Assembly: GCA_947492525.1 (NCBI GenBank)
Contig: CANLNQ010000006.1
Coordinates: 124,001 to 188,000 of the forward strand
DNA from: an uncultured Granulosicoccus sp.
GTDB lineage: Bacteria; Pseudomonadota; Gammaproteobacteria; Granulosicoccales; Granulosicoccaceae
Reading direction: 5' to 3'
Length of the DNA stretch: 64,000 nt
Every line of letters begins with the position of its first letter. Within the stretch, counting starts at the first letter, position 1. The position numbers and the translations under genes are program-made. The notes under the pieces were generated by a model. That model did not search any database, was not told the origin of the DNA, and saw only the letters and a list, made by a program, of their open reading frames with translations. Below, piece after piece: positions 28,577-37,013 of the stretch.

Positions 28577-29083
28577 ATGTCCAGTTATGATCTGCAAGTA
28601 GGCCATGTGACGTTTTCACTGGCGCGCTGGGATGATCCGGAGGATTGTGCGGCGGTGCTGCACCTGCTGGATGACTATGCCCGGGACCCCATGGGGGGTG
28701 GCACGCCGCTGAATGCACATGTGCACGAGGAACTGCCTCAGGCCATGGCAGCCATGCCGGGCGCCTTTTCGGTCATTGGTCGCATCGACGACAAGCCGGT
28801 CGCTCTGGCCAATTGCTTCACCACGCTATCCACGTTTGCCTGCAAACCCTTGATCAACATCCATGACCTGGCGGTCATCGCCGATGCACGCGGCGGTGGC
28901 GTCGGGCAGAAATTACTGGCTTTCATCGAAGCGGAAGCGCGCAGACGCGGTTGCTGCAAGGTAACGCTGGAGGTGCTGACAGGCAATGCCCGAGCTCGAC
29001 GCTCCTACGAGCGATTCGGTTTCACCGCCTACACGCTCGATGAATCAACCGGCCACGCCGTCTTCCTGCAGAAGACCTTATGA
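28577..29083 (+). CDS. GNAT-family N-acetyltransferase
   Basis: Single-domain acetyltransferase of 168 residues. The acetyl-CoA loop is visible in IHDLAVIADARGGGVGQKLLAFIEAEARRRGCCKVTLEVLTGN, followed by RARRSYERFGF. The substrate is unknown. GGGAGG lies upstream of the ATG at 28577. The gene is separated from rarA by the palindromic repeat, and its 3' end overlaps the convergent queG by 6 bases. Confidence 0.87.
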   Translation: MSSYDLQVGHVTFSLARWDDPEDCAAVLHLLDDYARDPMGGGTPLNAHVHEELPQAMAAMPGAFSVIGRIDDKPVALANCFTTLSTFACKPLINIHDLAVIADARGGGVGQKLLAFIEAEARRRGCCKVTLEVLTGNARARRSYERFGFTAYTLDESTGHAVFLQKTL

Positions 29084-30151
29084 GCACTGATGCTGCTCCA
29101 GCGCCCAGGCGACATGCTCTCGTATGATCGCTGACTCATCGTGGCGGCGCTCTTGCAAAGCCGTGATGACCTCCGGGCTGCCCGGAGCGTTACCCAGGGC
29201 CACGGCAATATTGCGTATCCAGCTTTCGTGGCCGATCCGGTAGATCGGACTGCCGGCCATTCGGGAGACGAAGTCCTTCTCGCTCCAGCGAAACAGGTCT
29301 GCAAGCTGCGGGCTATCCAGATCATTGCGCACAGTGAAGTCGGCTTCGAGCGTCTCCTTGCTGAACTTGTTGAACGGGCAAACCAGCTGGCAATCATCGC
29401 AGCCATAGATGCGATTTCCCATGGCCGCGCGAAATTCGACGGGAATGGAGCCCTTCAGTTCGATCGTCAGATAGGAGATGCAGCGGCGCGCATCGACCTT
29501 GAACGGCGCCACGATCGCCTCGGTGGGACAGGCTTGCAGACAGGCCGTGCAGCTGCCGCAATGTGAGCGGGGCAGTGGCTGGTCAACCAGCAGGGGCAGG
29601 TCGGTGTAGATTTCGCCCAGAAAGAACCAGCTGCCGGCATCGCTGGTCAGCAGATTGCTGTGTTTGCCGATCCAGCCCAGGCCTGCCTTCTGTGCAATCG
29701 CCTTTTCAAGCACCGGCGCGCTATCGACGAAAGCGCGGTAGCCGAACTCTCCGACCTCTTCCTGGATGCGCCCGGCCAGCTTCTGCAGGCGGTTGCGCAG
29801 CACCTTGTGATAATCGCGACCCATGGCATAACGCGAGACATAGCCCAGTGTCGGTGAATTCAGCACCGTGTCGGCATCGGCGCTTTGCGGCGGGTAGTAG
29901 TCCATGCGAACCGAGATGATGCGCACGGTTCCCGGTAGCAGATCTGCGGGCCGGGAACGACGGGTGCCGTGGCGCTGCATGTAGTCCATTTCCCCGTGAA
30001 ATCCGGCGGCCAGCCAGTTCAGCAGATGGGTTTCATGTTCGCCCAGATCGGTGTCGGATACGGCGCACTGCGTGAGTCCGAGCTGCGCGGCACTGTCCTT
30101 GACGAATCGCGTCAGGGTTTCGGGATCCTGAAGGAGAGGGGGCTGTATCAC
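29078..30151 (-). CDS. queG: Epoxyqueuosine reductase
   Basis: Cobalamin-dependent iron-sulfur enzyme that reduces epoxyqueuosine to queuosine in tRNA. The 357 residues have the N-terminal DUF1730 domain (GLTQCAVSDTDLGEHETHL, RYAMGRDYHKVLRNRLQKLA) and two [4Fe-4S] sets, CGSCTACLQACPTEAI and CDDCQLVCPFNKF, with HEAT-like repeats at the C-terminus. It is translationally coupled to the upstream cupin gene through a 4-base ATGA overlap at 30148-30151. Confidence 0.96.
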   Translation of the reverse strand: MIQPPLLQDPETLTRFVKDSAAQLGLTQCAVSDTDLGEHETHLLNWLAAGFHGEMDYMQRHGTRRSRPADLLPGTVRIISVRMDYYPPQSADADTVLNSPTLGYVSRYAMGRDYHKVLRNRLQKLAGRIQEEVGEFGYRAFVDSAPVLEKAIAQKAGLGWIGKHSNLLTSDAGSWFFLGEIYTDLPLLVDQPLPRSHCGSCTACLQACPTEAIVAPFKVDARRCISYLTIELKGSIPVEFRAAMGNRIYGCDDCQLVCPFNKFSKETLEADFTVRNDLDSPQLADLFRWSEKDFVSRMAGSPIYRIGHESWIRNIAVALGNAPGSPEVITALQERRHDESAIIREHVAWALEQHQCS

Positions 30152-30960
30152 GGCGGGTCGTCAGGCGATGCAAAGTGGCCATTCTTGTAGTAAACGACGG
30201 TACCCGGGACGGCTCCCCAGTTCTGCCAGGCTTCCACCGGGTTGCGTATCCAGCTACCGGCAGGGTATTGGCCCAGTGCATCCTGCAAGGTGCCGCTGAG
30301 AACGAGGATCTCCTCACCAGTGGGATCCAGTCGTGGCTTGATCTCCACTCGCCTGTTCCAGCGAATCAGCATGGAATTGCCCGTGCCGTGTCCGTGCAGA
30401 GGCAGTACATCCGTGCCTTCGGTCGGACCGGGAAGCCATCGAGAGTCATCGTTGGTGTCGATACGACGCTGTTCGGTGTCACTGGTCAGCATCTGCCCGG
30501 CCGCCACGTAAAGCAAGGCACAGTTGTCGCTCATGTCGTTGGGCGGCTCGAAAGGCCCGTTGCCGGGGACGTCACTGCAACGAAACGTCAGGGCCTGCAG
30601 GTGATGATCGCCAGTCAATGGGAGTCGCAGATACAATCCGGCCGGGTACACGCCCATGCTGGATTCGAGCTCACCGTGTTGCACCAGTATCTCCAGATCG
30701 GGGTTGTCGCCCAGCAATGCCGGTGAATGGCCAGGATCCAGCCGAACCTGTCCTGTCATGCGGGGGGTGGTCCCCGGGATGTATTCAAGCACTCGCAACT
30801 GGACACCGTCGATCTGCGTGCTGTGCCACCTTGCCTCATCTGGCAGGCTGACCACACGCTGCTCGAAGTCATCGTTCGTTGCGGCGATTTCGCTGGTGAA
30901 CCACCAGGGCAATTCCAGGCCCGGCTTGAGCCTGTTGATGAATTTCTGTTGCTTGTTCAT
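30148..30960 (-). CDS. Double cupin protein, ChrR-like
   Basis: A 270-residue soluble protein with two cupin-like halves. The second, EEILVLSGTLQDALGQYPAGSWIRNP, is the recognisable ChrR-type cupin. In ChrR this domain senses singlet oxygen and sits behind a zinc anti-sigma domain. Here no N-terminal anti-sigma part and no sigma factor neighbour are seen, so it is a stand-alone cupin of unknown ligand. Start at 30960 (MNKQQKFINRL). Translationally coupled to queG downstream and divergent from lexA. Confidence 0.72.
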   Translation of the reverse strand: MNKQQKFINRLKPGLELPWWFTSEIAATNDDFEQRVVSLPDEARWHSTQIDGVQLRVLEYIPGTTPRMTGQVRLDPGHSPALLGDNPDLEILVQHGELESSMGVYPAGLYLRLPLTGDHHLQALTFRCSDVPGNGPFEPPNDMSDNCALLYVAAGQMLTSDTEQRRIDTNDDSRWLPGPTEGTDVLPLHGHGTGNSMLIRWNRRVEIKPRLDPTGEEILVLSGTLQDALGQYPAGSWIRNPVEAWQNWGAVPGTVVYYKNGHFASPDDPP

Positions 30961-31034
30961 GCTGGCGATACGGTATGCCTGGACAGATACCATAATGTAG
31001 CGGCGAATTGCCTGCAGAACCGTTGAAATTTCTC

Positions 31035-31077
31035 TGAACGTTCTCTATGCTGGGCGAGTACATTTGGAGAACGTTCA
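31035..31077 (+). promoter_or_regulatory. Inverted GAACGTTC pair, candidate LexA operator
   Basis: GAACGTTC occurs at 31036-31043 and at 31069-31076, 33 bases apart, the second touching the lexA ATG. Extended copies (31035-31045, 31067-31077) are exact inverted repeats of 11 bases. Autoregulation by LexA is inferred from position. Confidence 0.6.
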
Positions 31078-31814
31078 TGGAATCCGACAATCCCCTCACT
31101 CATCTGGAAGCGCGCGTCCTTGCGGCTATCGAGCGCCATATACGGGCCGAAGCCGTAGCGCCCACCATTGCCGAACTGGCGGCCGATCTGCGCCTGAAGT
31201 CCAAGGGTACCGTTCATCGCTATGTACAATCGCTCATCGCCAAGGGGCGTCTTGAGCGACATGGTAACGGTTGGCGGGGGCTGCGTATCGTTGGTCTGGA
31301 AATGCCGGCGAGACCCTCGAACGTCAAGCATCTGCCGACCTCCCGGGGTGACGGATCTCTGACGCGCCTGCAAACGGATGCCAATGTCGAGCATCCGATG
31401 GAACTGCCCGAAAGACTGGAAGAGAAAGGCCACCAGGATCTGATCATTCCGCTGCTCGGGCGCATCGCCGCAGGCCAGCCCATCGAAGCCATTGAAGATG
31501 CCAATTATCTGGACCTGGCCGCTTTCTTCATAGGCCCCGACCGGTATGCTTTGCGCGTGACCGGCGAGTCGATGATGGACGTCGGCATACTCGACGGCGA
31601 TACGGTCATCCTGCGCAAGCAGGACACGGCACAGACGGGTGATATCGTCGTTGCATTGATCGACTCGCAGGAAGCGACGCTCAAACGTCTCGGCGACACG
31701 CGCAATGGCATCATCGAGCTCATTCCGGAAAACAGCAGCATGACACCCATGCGGTATGATGCCAGCCGCGTCAGTTTTCAGGGAGTACTGGTTGGTCAAC
31801 TGCGCAGTTATTAG
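31077..31814 (+). CDS. lexA: LexA-family SOS repressor
   Basis: Represses SOS genes and cleaves itself when RecA filaments form. The 245 residues hold an N-terminal winged helix (recognition segment KSKGTVHRYVQSL at 41-53), a linker of about 45 residues, and the S24 peptidase domain. The Ala132-Gly133 cleavage pair, Ser165 in GESMMD and Lys203 in ATLKRL are all present. The recognition helix differs from E. coli LexA and looks more like LexA2-type proteins, which use different operators. ATG at 31077 directly follows a GAACGTTC site, so a bound protein would block initiation. The next gene is a DUF427 protein. Confidence 0.93.
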   Translation: MESDNPLTHLEARVLAAIERHIRAEAVAPTIAELAADLRLKSKGTVHRYVQSLIAKGRLERHGNGWRGLRIVGLEMPARPSNVKHLPTSRGDGSLTRLQTDANVEHPMELPERLEEKGHQDLIIPLLGRIAAGQPIEAIEDANYLDLAAFFIGPDRYALRVTGESMMDVGILDGDTVILRKQDTAQTGDIVVALIDSQEATLKRLGDTRNGIIELIPENSSMTPMRYDASRVSFQGVLVGQLRSY

Positions 31815-31850
31815 CTCACTACGTCACTACTGAAACAGGGGAAGGGCACG

Positions 31851-32246
31851 ATGAAGATCAGGATGCTGGAGCGTTACCGGGTGGTTGTCCCGGACCGCTA
31901 CCTGAAAACCCGTTTCATTGAAGAACTGGTGACGATCATGCACGGCGAGCACAAGCTGATCACGACAGACCTTGCGCTGCAGTTGCTGGAAGGTGAGCGA
32001 AAGCCTGTCACCTATGTCCCTCTGGAAGAGATCGATGGCGCTCTGCTGCAGGATTCCGACACCACGTACAGCTGCCGTTGGAAGGGGGAGGCGCGGTACT
32101 ACAATGTGCAACTGCCGGATGGTGTCATCATCCCTGACGGGGCCTGGGGCTACCCATCAGCACCGGATGAACTGGCTTTGTTGCGTACGCAGATCTCCTT
32201 CGACACAACTCGTTTTACCGAAGAGTTCAAGACAAAAGGCAGGTGA
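31851..32246 (+). CDS. DUF427-like hypothetical protein
   Basis: A 131-residue soluble protein. The central and C-terminal part (PLEEIDGALLQDSDTTYSCRWKGEARYYNV, then AWGYPSAPDEL) matches the DUF427 beta-fold family, whose role is unknown. GGGGAAGGG lies upstream of the ATG. It follows lexA by 36 bases and overlaps the next small gene through GTGA if that gene starts at 32243, so it may be part of the lexA transcript. Confidence 0.7.
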   Translation: MKIRMLERYRVVVPDRYLKTRFIEELVTIMHGEHKLITTDLALQLLEGERKPVTYVPLEEIDGALLQDSDTTYSCRWKGEARYYNVQLPDGVIIPDGAWGYPSAPDELALLRTQISFDTTRFTEEFKTKGR

Positions 32247-32248
32247 CC

Positions 32249-32467
32249 ATGAGCAAGCTGGATGAACAATCGCTGACAGCCTTGAAAACGGCATTTTGTT
32301 ACATGCCGAAAGTCAACGATGTCAATGAATTCGACTACCCGGGTAGAGTGCAACAGATCATCGAGGACATAGAAACGGTGCGCGAAGTCCTGCTGATGAA
32401 TGATGTCGACCCGGACGAAGTCGCCGACGAAATTCATCCGGAACAGGCCAATAATTCCTCTTATTGA
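32249..32467 (+). CDS. Small acidic hypothetical protein (72 aa)
   Basis: Short soluble protein, MSKLDEQSLTALKTAF, with an acidic helical C-terminal half ending PEQANNSSY. I do not recognise it. ATG at 32249 has AGGTGA upstream; a GTG at 32243 in the same frame would overlap the preceding stop. It follows the DUF427 gene directly and probably shares its transcript. Confidence 0.55.
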   Translation: MSKLDEQSLTALKTAFCYMPKVNDVNEFDYPGRVQQIIEDIETVREVLLMNDVDPDEVADEIHPEQANNSSY

Positions 32468-32894
32468 GGGGCAGTGCCTGTCTGGAGAGCGGGCGGACGC
32501 GTGAATCTCCTGTGATTTTTTGCACAATGCGCCGTGAAATGCCGCAATATTACCTGTGTACTGATGAGTAACGTGGTGTTTTGCACGAATATGACGCAGT
32601 TTGAAGCGTATGCTGCGGAACTGTTAATGTACTGATTCGACCTTGTTACCCGTTTGTCAGTGGAAGTCATCTACTGGCAGGAATATCAGTTTATTTCGAG
32701 CAGGGTTCGCAAGTAACATGCGATGAACGCTTGTTCATGCAGCAGGTCAGATCAGGGAAACATGAAACGGGTTTTTTGCGGACGTGCTCGGTTTGTTTGC
32801 CAGAACAGGACATCCATGGCGAAGGTTCGCCATCGGCAGACCTGAGATGGTAGGCAACCATGCAGTTGGCTGACAAGGACCCCAGAACAATTGG
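32468..32894. other. Gene-free stretch of about 430 bases
   Basis: AT-richer than the flanks and without a convincing gene. It contains a perfect hairpin at 32816-32833 (8-bp arms, GG loop) without a T-tract, and a short palindromic stretch near 32722 (TGAACGCTTGTTCA). Confidence 0.45.
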
Positions 32895-33305
32895 ATGTTG
32901 TTGGCCATGAAGATAGAAACGTCAGATACACACGGCGCCGTCCCCATTTCAGAGAGCAGTCTGCAGGCTGTGGTCGAAGCCATCGCGAATATCGTGGACA
33001 TGGCCTGCGAACACGAGCCAGATCTGGGGCTCATGAGGCTGGTCAATTTCATTGACCTCTATCGGACCTATCTGGCACACGAGGTCGATGACTTTCCCGG
33101 GGACTTTCAGCCTGCAGCTGTCATGACGAAGAATCCCGGCCGTAGAATGAGGGACTTTGTCACCTTCGAACAATTCATCGGCGATCCTCATCTGCTCGAG
33201 CTTGCCGCTCAGGCGGCCAGTCAGGATACGGGAGTCGTGGTAACGCCACCTGTTCCTCTGAAAATCAGTGCGAACAGCGCGCCTTCCGAATTCGCGCTGG
33301 CCTGA
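32895..33305 (+). CDS. Hypothetical protein (136 aa)
   Basis: Acidic, mostly helical, soluble protein without cysteines of interest, signal peptide or membrane segments. The stretch LMRLVNFIDLYRTYLAHEVDDFPGDF looks like a real helical core, and codon use matches neighbours. Start is uncertain: ATG at 32895 or 32907, neither with a ribosome site. The antisense frame is rich in Arg, Cys and Ser and is rejected. No function recognised. Confidence 0.5.
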   Translation: MLLAMKIETSDTHGAVPISESSLQAVVEAIANIVDMACEHEPDLGLMRLVNFIDLYRTYLAHEVDDFPGDFQPAAVMTKNPGRRMRDFVTFEQFIGDPHLLELAAQAASQDTGVVVTPPVPLKISANSAPSEFALA

Positions 33306-33384
33306 ACTTTTGTCTGAACGGCTCGAGAAACAAGCTGAAAAACAAACAGGATGAAGATTGCATGAAGCGACAGTCATCAGCCTT

Positions 33385-34560
33385 TCAGCTGCTGATTTTC
33401 GTCTGGTAGTCTGTTCGCAGAGGCCCGCTCGCACTGATCAGATAGTGGGCGCAATCCATGACTTCTTGCAATTCCTTGGCGCTGAGTCGCTGTTCGGCAC
33501 TGGCACTCAGATGTAGATTTTCAACGTGGGTGATACGACCGGTCTGCGCGTCGACCAGTTGCACACTGACCTGGGTTTCCTCCGGCAATGGCAAGACATT
33601 GATCGAGACCAGATAGTCTTCCGGCCAGTATTGCTGTCGTTGTGTCGAACGAAACAAGCGATGCACGCGTATATCCTGCGACTCCGAAAAGACATCGCTC
33701 ATCAGCGTATTGAGCTGGCTGACCAGAGAGTCCGATTGTTCCATGGCGCTGACAAACAATGAAAGCGATTCGGGTCTTTGTCGGGGCGCCGACAGGCTGT
33801 AACCACTCGTGGACACCGGTGGCGTGGCGGCCTCCATGGCAGGAACGCCGGGCGTATCCGCGACATTGATGAAAGTCCCGGCCAGAAAAGCCAGCAGCAA
33901 GGCCGCTGCCATGCTGGTTTTCGGGAAGCTGTGGGGCAAGCGCAACAGTGTCGACCCTGGAGGCGTTGCCCTGGATCTTCCGGTTGTGGCGGGAGACGGA
34001 CCAGCAGCGGGCTGCTCGCTCGCAGTCGATTCCTGACGGATCGCGGACCGTGCAGTCTCGTCCTGTTCAAGCTCATCCGTTGCGAGGCCTTGTGCAAGCT
34101 CGCTCTCGCTGATGATGCTGTTTGCCGCAGTGGCACAGTGATCGATATCCTCCTCGGCAGTCTGCTCGTCCTGCTCGGCAGCGGGGTCGGACTTCTTCGT
34201 GTTCTTCAGAACAAAGACAGGGACATAGGAGCCGGGCTTCATCTGGATGACCACGTCTTCGTCCTGCCTGTTCTCGTAGTACGCGGCGAGCGAGGATCGA
34301 AGTCTGCCAGCCAGTACCCTGACCACGGGATCGTTCTGGGGGTCGAAGGTGTCCGGTTTACCAAGCGCCTCCACTGCCACTGTATAGGCCTTGATCCTGA
34401 ACTTGTTTCCGCTGGCGGCCTGTTCGACCACGTAGCGCAGGAACGCTGACATCTGTGGCGCGGCCACGAATTTCTCCGAAGCCAGTATGGACTCCAGAGC
34501 GCGCATGATTCGCTCGTATCCTGGATCAGGTTTGCCTGACGGGAAGGGCGGCTTTTGCAT
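33385..34560 (-). CDS. Membrane protein with N-terminal regulator-like module
   Basis: A 391-residue protein, unknown function. The first 110 residues (RALESILASEKFVAAPQMSAFLRYVVEQA, then IKAYTVAVEALGKPDTFDPQNDPVVRVLAGRLRSSLAAYY) match the N-terminal module seen in many proteobacterial proteins fused to adenylate cyclase, TPR or TolB domains. A polar, Glu/Gln/Ala-rich linker, one membrane segment (MAAALLLAFLAGTFINVA) and a 120-residue exterior domain follow. The usual catalytic part is absent. Start at 34560 fits the module edge; the frame stays open to 34827 and a GGGAGA touches an ATG at 34680. Divergent from nth. Confidence 0.6.
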   Translation of the reverse strand: MQKPPFPSGKPDPGYERIMRALESILASEKFVAAPQMSAFLRYVVEQAASGNKFRIKAYTVAVEALGKPDTFDPQNDPVVRVLAGRLRSSLAAYYENRQDEDVVIQMKPGSYVPVFVLKNTKKSDPAAEQDEQTAEEDIDHCATAANSIISESELAQGLATDELEQDETARSAIRQESTASEQPAAGPSPATTGRSRATPPGSTLLRLPHSFPKTSMAAALLLAFLAGTFINVADTPGVPAMEAATPPVSTSGYSLSAPRQRPESLSLFVSAMEQSDSLVSQLNTLMSDVFSESQDIRVHRLFRSTQRQQYWPEDYLVSINVLPLPEETQVSVQLVDAQTGRITHVENLHLSASAEQRLSAKELQEVMDCAHYLISASGPLRTDYQTKISS

Positions 34561-34854
34561 AACGGACGGGCTACCTTGCGTATCTGCTACATGCTTCTGC
34601 ACGAAACAGGTGGTTGGCGGTTCGTCGCCTGTCGGGGTGCTGCTACGGTTGTACCCATGCAGCCAACGTGCGACATTCATTCTCCCTGTTCGCGAAGTAT
34701 TCCCTTGGATGTCTACGTCCAACACCTCCTGCACTAATGCGTCATGATAGCCGCATAATAGGTGTCGATTCGTCATGAATGCACTCAATATATTATAGGT
34801 TACATTTGTATTCTCACCAAACGACAATGCACAGCAATCGTAGACAGTCAGTCA

Positions 34855-35595
34855 ATGAACAAGGTTAAACGTGCCGAAATATTCCGGCGCTTCAAGGAAG
34901 CCAATCCGAACCCTCAGACGGAGCTGGACTACACATCCCCGTTCGAATTGTTGATTGCTGTCATCCTGTCGGCGCAGGCCACCGACGTCGGTGTCAACAA
35001 GGCCACGGCGAAGTTGTTTCCGGTGGCCAACACCGCCGCTGACATACTGCAGCTGGGCGTCGAAGGCATCACGCCATACATTCGTACCATCGGCCTGTTC
35101 AATGCCAAGGCACGCAACGTCATCGCTGCCTGCCGCATCCTGTGTGAGGAACATGGCGGAGAAGTGCCTGCCGATCGCGAGGCGCTGGAAGCCTTGCCGG
35201 GAGTCGGGCGCAAGACGGCGAATGTGGTACTCAACACCGCTTTTGGCGAGCTGGCGATGGCCGTGGATACGCATATCTTTCGTGTGTCCAATCGTACCGG
35301 TCTGGCGCCCGGCAAGAATGTGCTGGAGGTCGAGCACAAGCTCATGCGAATGGTGCCGCGTGAATATCTGCTCGATGCGCATCACTGGCTGCTGTTGCAT
35401 GGCCGATATGTCTGTCTGGCGAGAAAGCCCAAGTGCCCGGAATGCCTGATACAAGACCTGTGTGATTACCGGTCGAAGACCGAGGTCGAACCGGCCGCCT
35501 CGGGCAAGCGCAGCAAGAAGAAAGCCGGTAGCCGCAAGCAGACGGGAGTGTCAGGCAGCAGAAGCACCACCGGCAAGCGGCAAGCAAGCTCGTGA
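34855..35595 (+). CDS. nth: Endonuclease III
   Basis: DNA glycosylase/AP lyase for oxidised pyrimidines. The helix-hairpin-helix LPGVGRKTANVV carries the catalytic lysine, and AVDTHIFRVSNR carries the catalytic aspartate. The iron-sulfur loop is C-x6-C-x2-C-x5-C (CLARKPKCPECLIQDLC). The core is of normal length; an extra C-terminal tail of about 38 residues is Lys/Ser/Arg-rich and probably disordered. ATG at 34855 begins MNKVKRAEIFRRF. The stop overlaps the next gene's GTG by 4 bases. Confidence 0.96.
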   Translation: MNKVKRAEIFRRFKEANPNPQTELDYTSPFELLIAVILSAQATDVGVNKATAKLFPVANTAADILQLGVEGITPYIRTIGLFNAKARNVIAACRILCEEHGGEVPADREALEALPGVGRKTANVVLNTAFGELAMAVDTHIFRVSNRTGLAPGKNVLEVEHKLMRMVPREYLLDAHHWLLLHGRYVCLARKPKCPECLIQDLCDYRSKTEVEPAASGKRSKKKAGSRKQTGVSGSRSTTGKRQASS

Positions 35596-37007
35596 GCGTA
35601 CACGCCATGAACCCTGCCAGAAGTGACGCAGACGCCGAGCTGCTGTTCAATCGTCTGCTGCGATCTGCCGCCATCCTGGTGGTTGACGATGAACCGGGCA
35701 TGCGCAATTTTCTCAAGCGCGCGTTCGAGGATCGCTGTGCCTTGCTTGAAGTCGCGGGCAGCGCCGAGGAAGCAGAAGCCTTGCGGCTGCGTTATCACTT
35801 CGACCTGTTGCTGGTCGATATCCGCTTGCCGGGTCTGTCCGGTCTGGACTGGATGAGCAAACTGCGTGAGCGTGGTGTCAGAACGCATGTCATCTACATG
35901 ACTGCCTATGCTGATCTGGAAATGGCCGTCGCGGCACTACGCAATGGGGCCGATGACTTCATCATGAAGCCCTTCCGCACCGAGCAGATCTTCATCTCCA
36001 TGCGGCGTACCCTGATGCGCCGACAGATTCTTCGGGAGAACTCCCTGTTGCGTCTGCAGGTGGAGCAGATGCGTGAAGACGATGGTCTGGTGGGTGACAG
36101 TGAGGTCATGCAGACCCTGTCCACACTGATTCAGCGCGTGGCTGCCACCCGCTCCACGGTCCTGGTGCAAGGAGAGAACGGGGTGGGCAAGGCGCAGGTC
36201 GCCAGAGTGATTCACCGACTCAGTCGTCGCGGCGGGGCATTCATTTCCTTCAACTGCGGCACCGTGGACCCGGATCGAATCGATGGCGAATTGTTCGGCT
36301 ACGTCAAGGGGGCATTCGAGGGTGCCAGCCAGACTCGCGATGGCATGATTGCCCACGCCGACAAGGGCACGCTGTTTCTGGATGAGGTGGCGCGCTTGCC
36401 TGAATCGGTACAGACCAAGTTGCTCGGCGTACTGGAGGGCAGTGTTCTGCGTCCTCTGGGCAGCGCACGCGAATTTCCCGTGGATGTGCGAGTCATCGCA
36501 GCCACTACCAGCGACCTGGAGCAGCTCGGTTCCAGCGGGGTGTTCCGTTCAGATCTGTTCTACCGACTCAATGCGCTGCATCTGCAGGTTCCGCCGCTGC
36601 GTGAGCGAGGCCGGGACATCGAGTTGCTGGTGCAGCATTTCATGGAGCAGCTCTCCTCCGAGCTGCGACTGGCCCCGGTACAGCTGCTGCATGCTGACTG
36701 GAAAAGGCTCTATGAGTATCACTGGCCGGGTAATGTAAGGGAGCTGCGCAACGTCGTGGAGCGCACGCTGCTACTGGGCGAGTTGCCGGTCGAGAGTCTC
36801 GGCAAGGGGGATCCGGCGGCCGGGCCGTCAGAGCCGGGCTACCCGCTGGACTGGAGCATGGAGCAGGTGGAAAGGGCTCACATAGAGGCGGTGCTGGAGT
36901 CCGTGGGCAACAACAAATCGGCGGCTGCCAGACAACTGGGCGTCTCTCGCAAGACGCTGGAGCGCAAGCAGGCGCTATGGAGCAGCAGCGAGAACGACGA
37001 GCCATGA
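35592..37007 (+). CDS. NtrC-type response regulator with altered GAFTGA loop
   Basis: Receiver, AAA+ and Fis-type helix-turn-helix domains in 471 residues. The receiver has Asp32-Asp33, phospho-acceptor Asp76, Thr104 and Lys126. The AAA+ part has Walker A GENGVGK at 194-200 and Walker B GTLFLDEVARL. The sigma-54 contact loop reads GAFEGA at 240-245 instead of GAFTGA. The C-terminal NNKSAAARQLGVSRKTLERK is the DNA-binding motif. Because the loop threonine normally touches sigma-54, activity on sigma-54 promoters is in doubt. It overlaps nth by 4 bases and is followed by its likely kinase. Confidence 0.9.
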   Translation: MSVHAMNPARSDADAELLFNRLLRSAAILVVDDEPGMRNFLKRAFEDRCALLEVAGSAEEAEALRLRYHFDLLLVDIRLPGLSGLDWMSKLRERGVRTHVIYMTAYADLEMAVAALRNGADDFIMKPFRTEQIFISMRRTLMRRQILRENSLLRLQVEQMREDDGLVGDSEVMQTLSTLIQRVAATRSTVLVQGENGVGKAQVARVIHRLSRRGGAFISFNCGTVDPDRIDGELFGYVKGAFEGASQTRDGMIAHADKGTLFLDEVARLPESVQTKLLGVLEGSVLRPLGSAREFPVDVRVIAATTSDLEQLGSSGVFRSDLFYRLNALHLQVPPLRERGRDIELLVQHFMEQLSSELRLAPVQLLHADWKRLYEYHWPGNVRELRNVVERTLLLGELPVESLGKGDPAAGPSEPGYPLDWSMEQVERAHIEAVLESVGNNKSAAARQLGVSRKTLERKQALWSSSENDEP

Positions 37008-37013
37008 TCCGCA

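Noticed and set aside
32722..32735. Possible third copy of the palindromic repeat (TGAACGCTTGTTCA)
   Set aside because: Shares only about ten bases with the repeat core and lacks the GTACTG end; likely chance.
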